Source: Shewanella sp.
GTDB lineage: Bacteria > Pseudomonadota > Gammaproteobacteria > Enterobacterales > Shewanellaceae
Assembly: GCA_004195335.1 (NCBI GenBank)
Contig: SDWK01000680.1
Location: 1 to 10,069, forward strand
Reading direction: 5' to 3'
DNA length: 10,069 bases
The translations under genes were made by a program, and so were the position numbers. Shown piece after piece: positions 7,628-10,069 of this stretch (its first letter is position 1; every line of letters begins with the position of its first letter). Below the pieces are notes generated by a model, which did not search any database, was not told the origin of the DNA, and saw only the letters and a list, made by a program, of their open reading frames with translations.

Positions 7628-7715
7628 TGCCGCTAAACATTTGAGCTGACAAAGGTTCATGTGCAAACTGCGACAAGTTGTCGCAGGCCGTCGTTGTGCA
7701 GATGAGCTAGCGGCA
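7628..7715. repeat. 88-bp nested inverted repeat
   Basis: Outer arms TGCCGCTA (7628-7635) and TAGCGGCA (7708-7715) are perfectly complementary and enclose the 19-bp palindrome at 7668-7686. The right arm ends six bases before the response regulator stop codon. The arrangement could fold as one branched RNA hairpin at the end of that transcript, or mark a small mobile or repeat element; neither is shown. Confidence 0.4.
7668..7686 (-). terminator. Perfect 19-bp palindrome, candidate hairpin terminator for the response regulator
   Basis: CTGCGACAAGTTGTCGCAG has 9-bp perfect arms around a single G; as RNA it would fold to an 8-bp GC-rich stem with a 3-base loop. On the minus strand it lies 35 bp past the response regulator stop and is followed by TTTGCA, a very short T-run. 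That makes a weak intrinsic terminator plausible. The tight symmetry equally suits a dimeric repressor or regulator site. Confidence 0.35.
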
Positions 7716-7720
7716 AGGTT

Positions 7721-8365
7721 TTAGCGGGTGGTGCCTAGGATCTCATCGAGTTCATCATCGGAACTCATCTGTGAATATTTAGCCAATTCAGCCATGTTGT
7801 GTACCTCGAGCTTCTTCATCACTTTCGCCCGATGAACTTCTATGGTCCTCAAAGAGAGGAATAACGCCTCCGATATCTGTTTATTGGTCATCCCTTTAGT
7901 GAGCAGGTTCAGTACCTCTTGCTCTCGTTCTGAGAGGGTCGACAATTTATGTTTGAGTGACTGGGCTTCGAAGGTTCTATGGCTGTAGAGCATCGCCTTG
8001 TCGATTGCGCAACTTAAGGCTTTTCCCGAAACGGGTTTTTGGAAAAAATCACAGGCTCCCTTTCGAAAGGCATCTACCGCCATGGGCATATCCCCGTGTC
8101 CGGTGAGAAAAATAATGCCGAGCGGGCTGTCTATGTCGAGTAGTTTTTGCTGGATCTCCTGTCCGCTAACTTCAGGCATCCGGCTGTCGAGGATGACGCA
8201 AGCCGGCTGATTTAATGGCACCTTATTCAGGAAGTCATAACCATTATTAAATGCAGTAATGGTGTAGCCAAACTGACTGAGCATAAAGCTGAGTGAATCT
8301 AAAATGGCGAGATCATCATCGACAAGATAAAGCGGCAGTGTGTTCGGCATACAGGGCTCATTCAT
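7721..8365 (-). CDS. ttrR: FixJ/LuxR-family response regulator, TtrR/ThsR type
   Basis: The 214-residue product is a transcription factor switched by phosphorylation. The receiver domain (residues ~10-125) has the acidic pocket VDDD at 15-18, the phosphoacceptor Asp60 in VILDSRMPE, Thr88 in FLTGHGD and Lys110 in QKPVSG. A linker leads to a LuxR-type helix-turn-helix (~142-198) with LSEREQEVLNLLTKGMTNKQ and the recognition-helix region SLRTIEVHRAKVMKKL. This is FixJ-subfamily architecture. The divergent neighbour is a kinase with a PhnD-like sensor domain, the pairing seen in tetrathionate (TtrSR) and thiosulfate (ThsSR) systems, so the symbol marks the type rather than a proven ligand. All catalytic residues are present. 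The ribosome site before the 8365 start is weak (AAGATCCCA); a second Met at codon 6 (8350) is an alternative start. Confidence 0.85.
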   Translation of the reverse strand: MNEPCMPNTLPLYLVDDDLAILDSLSFMLSQFGYTITAFNNGYDFLNKVPLNQPACVILDSRMPEVSGQEIQQKLLDIDSPLGIIFLTGHGDMPMAVDAFRKGACDFFQKPVSGKALSCAIDKAMLYSHRTFEAQSLKHKLSTLSEREQEVLNLLTKGMTNKQISEALFLSLRTIEVHRAKVMKKLEVHNMAELAKYSQMSSDDELDEILGTTR

Positions 8366-8551
8366 TGGGATCTTAAATTAGAATAAGCGGATGTCCATTC
8401 GATCTCAAAGGGTTTGAGATGGGGATGATGAGTCAGATCACTAAAACAACTTTTATCCATGGATAAGGACCAAATACCCATGATGAATTGGTCTCCACTC
8501 ACAGCTTTGTTAAGAGGTTTAGTCTAACTTAGCGAGATAAAAACAGATTCA
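8366..8551. promoter_or_regulatory. Divergent control region with palindromic candidate operators
   Basis: This 186-bp region separates the divergent regulator and kinase genes. It holds ATCTCAAA-ggg-TTTGAGAT at 8402-8420 (8-bp perfect arms), the 14-bp palindrome TTATCCATGGATAA at 8453-8466, and GACCAA/TTGGTC arms at 8468-8473 and 8488-8493. Promoters for both genes must lie here or close by, but I cannot place -35/-10 pairs with confidence. Autoregulation by the response regulator is inferred from the layout. Confidence 0.5.
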
Positions 8552-10050
8552 ATGGATAGCGTTATGCCTGCGATACTCTTCATCATCGTCATGCTTATAT
8601 CAAATACAGCCTTTGCTCACTCAGTAGCAGAAATGAATGCAGCGAGCCTAGACAGTTCTCTGCCTGAGATTGACTTTCGTGTCGGTGTACTCGCCAACCA
8701 CGGTGTTAAGCAAGGCAAGTTACGCTGGCAACCTATGATGGACTACCTGTCCCAAAGAGTACCGCGTGCCCATTTTGAGGTAGTGCCACTCGACTTTGAC
8801 GACATGAGCCATCAACTGCTACATCACGATATTCAGTTTATTATCACTAACCCAGGGCAATATTTTAACCTGAGTAGCCACTTCCCCCTCTCTTGGTTGG
8901 CGACGATGAAGAGCCGTAAGCATCAAGGCACCACGTTTGCTATAGGTGCGACGATTATTGTTCGTGCCGATAGTAATATCTATACCCTTGAAGACCTGAG
9001 GGGCAAGAGTATCGTCGCCAGCGATCCTCAGGCGCTTGGCGGTTATCAAGCTGCCGTGGGGTTACTGCATAAGATGGGTTATTCACCGGAGCAATATTTT
9101 GGCAAGCTGCGTTTCTTAGGTTTTCCTCTGGAACCCATCGTCTATCAGGTTCGGGATAAAACCGTCGAGGGGGCGATCACCCCTTTTTGTACGCTTGAAG
9201 AGATGATCGACAGCGGCCTGGTAAAAAAGGAAGATTTTCGGGTTATTCACCCCACCATGCCCAAAGGCTATGAATGTCTGGTCAGTACCCAACTTTATCC
9301 CAATTGGTCATTTGCCGCCGCAGAGACGGTACCTACCCAAATAACCCAGGCAATATCCCAGGCGCTGTACGATTTAGAGCCCGATCATGTGGCGGCGATT
9401 AGCGCCAAAACCATGGGATGGACAGCCCCGGTGAGTCAACTCAAGGTGATCAAGCTTTTTAAAGAGTTACAGCTGAAAACCCCGCCTCCACCACTCTACC
9501 AAACTGTCTTGAAATGGATGGAGAGAAATAAGGAATGGGGAGGTGCACTCTTGTTACTTTTCTTTATTTCGACGGTTTACCACCTCTGGCTGGAGTATAA
9601 ATTCAGACAAAAGAGTGAATTTCTTATCGATACCGAGAGACAGCTAAAAGATAAAGCCCTACAGCTCGAACGCCTACAGAGCACCACTATTTTAGGAGAG
9701 ATAGGTTCTGGGCTCGCTCATGAATTGAATCAACCCATCGCGGCGATTACTCAATACAGTGAAGGGGGGATGATGCACCTCAATAGTCAGGGAAAGGCAG
9801 ACGCAGAAACCTATGAAATATTAGCGAAAATTAATGCGCAATCTATGCGAGCCGGCGCCGTGGTGCATCGGATCCGAGGGCTGCTGAAGCGACGTGAAAC
9901 ATCAGCCGAGATGATTAATCTCGATGAAGTCATGAACAATTCGTTAGTGTTATTTATATCTGAGTTTAAACGACATGACGTTCGAGCTGAAATCAAGACA
10001 CAGGGCACTCCGTTCACTCTGAAAGGTGATGAGGTAGGTTTGAGCCAGGT
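8552..10050 (+). CDS. ttrS: TtrS/ThsS-type sensor histidine kinase with PhnD-like periplasmic domain (3' truncated)
   Basis: This is the membrane sensor partner of the divergent regulator; 499 complete codons are present before the sequence ends. A hydrophobic signal peptide spans residues ~5-22 (cleavage near TAFA-H). Residues ~40-300 form a PhnD/SsuA-like periplasmic binding domain: DFRVGVLANHG at 41-51, FIITNPGQYF at 96-105, YTLEDLRGKSIVASDP at 144-159. A membrane helix lies at ~330-347 (GALLLLFFISTVYHLWL). After a coiled-coil-like linker comes the H-box LGEIGSGLAHELNQPIAAIT at 381-400, with His390 the phosphoacceptor. The ATPase domain is cut after GDEVGLSQ, before the N-box. Cys213 and Cys242 are its only cysteines, both in the periplasmic domain. 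ATG 8552 follows a poor ribosome site; ATG 8564, preceded by GGATAG, is an alternative. The ligand is likely a sulfur oxyanion by family, but no reductase genes are in view. Confidence 0.87.
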
Positions 10051-10069
10051 CTGTCTCTTATACACATCT
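10051..10069. other. Nextera/Tn5 mosaic-end sequencing adapter (artefact)
   Basis: CTGTCTCTTATACACATCT matches the Nextera transposase adapter exactly over all 19 bases and sits at the very end. It replaces genomic sequence in the kinase gene, whose reading frame would otherwise continue from GLSQV into the N-box. The residues CLLYTS in that frame, and any reverse-strand reading that begins MYKRQ, come from adapter and are not biological. Confidence 0.96.

Larger units (their letters stand above)
7415..7720. other. 306-bp non-coding convergent gap
   Basis: This lies between the stops of the diguanylate cyclase (+) and the response regulator (-). I find no convincing gene on either strand. 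It contains small hairpins (TGCCG/CGGCA arms at 7532-7536 and 7546-7550; GCTCT-gaa-AGAGC at 7555-7567) and the nested inverted repeats at 7628-7715. No canonical stem plus T-run follows the cyclase gene. Confidence 0.6.

Noticed and set aside
8819..9049. Minus-strand ORF of 76 residues
   Set aside because: Fully inside the sensor kinase gene, whose domain order and residues are clear on the other strand.
1..10050. CRISPR array, tRNA, rRNA, insertion sequence or phage genes
   Set aside because: No regularly spaced repeats, cloverleaf sequence, transposase or phage-type proteins were found on either strand.
9811..10065. 84-residue minus-strand ORF beginning MYKRQ
   Set aside because: Its start lies in the adapter, and the body is antisense to the kinase coding sequence.

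Overview
The window reads as ordinary chromosome of a marine gammaproteobacterium, most probably Shewanella or a close relative. This rests on the gene set and protein style: a patatin-like hydrolase, a stand-alone LON-domain protein, an RluA-family synthase, a PhoD-like phosphatase, a RegB/RegA pair and a TtrS/TtrR-type pair. It is inferred by eye; no search was run. The right-hand end is not genomic: the last 19 bases (10051-10069) are exactly the Nextera/Tn5 mosaic-end adapter, so real sequence stops at 10050.

Layout. 1-2836 (+ strand): patatin-like hydrolase (possibly open at the left edge), LON substrate-binding-domain protein, RluA-family pseudouridine synthase. 3079-5028 (- strand): a 649-residue PhoD-like metallophosphoesterase, convergent with the synthase. 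5154-6296 (+ strand): a decayed two-component system, regB (sensor kinase) followed by regA (regulator). Both are recognisable from family motifs, but they carry in-frame stops, several frameshifts and an internal deletion that removed the kinase's phosphoacceptor region. 6440-7414 (+): an intact GAF-GGDEF diguanylate cyclase. 7415-7720: a non-coding stretch with nested inverted repeats. 7721-8365 (-) and 8552-10050 (+, truncated): a divergent two-component pair, a FixJ/LuxR-type regulator and a membrane sensor kinase with a PhnD-like periplasmic domain, of the TtrSR/ThsSR (tetrathionate/thiosulfate) type. They share a 186-bp control region containing perfect palindromes.

Together, the right half is a signalling neighbourhood: one dead global redox system (RegBA), one c-di-GMP synthase with a GAF sensor, and one apparently live sulfur-oxyanion-type sensor pair. 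I found no tRNA, rRNA, CRISPR array, insertion sequence or phage gene, and no clearly new defence or mobile system. The best leads are the decay pattern of regBA, the two-cysteine periplasmic sensor with its palindromic control region, and the adapter artefact that ends the sequence.
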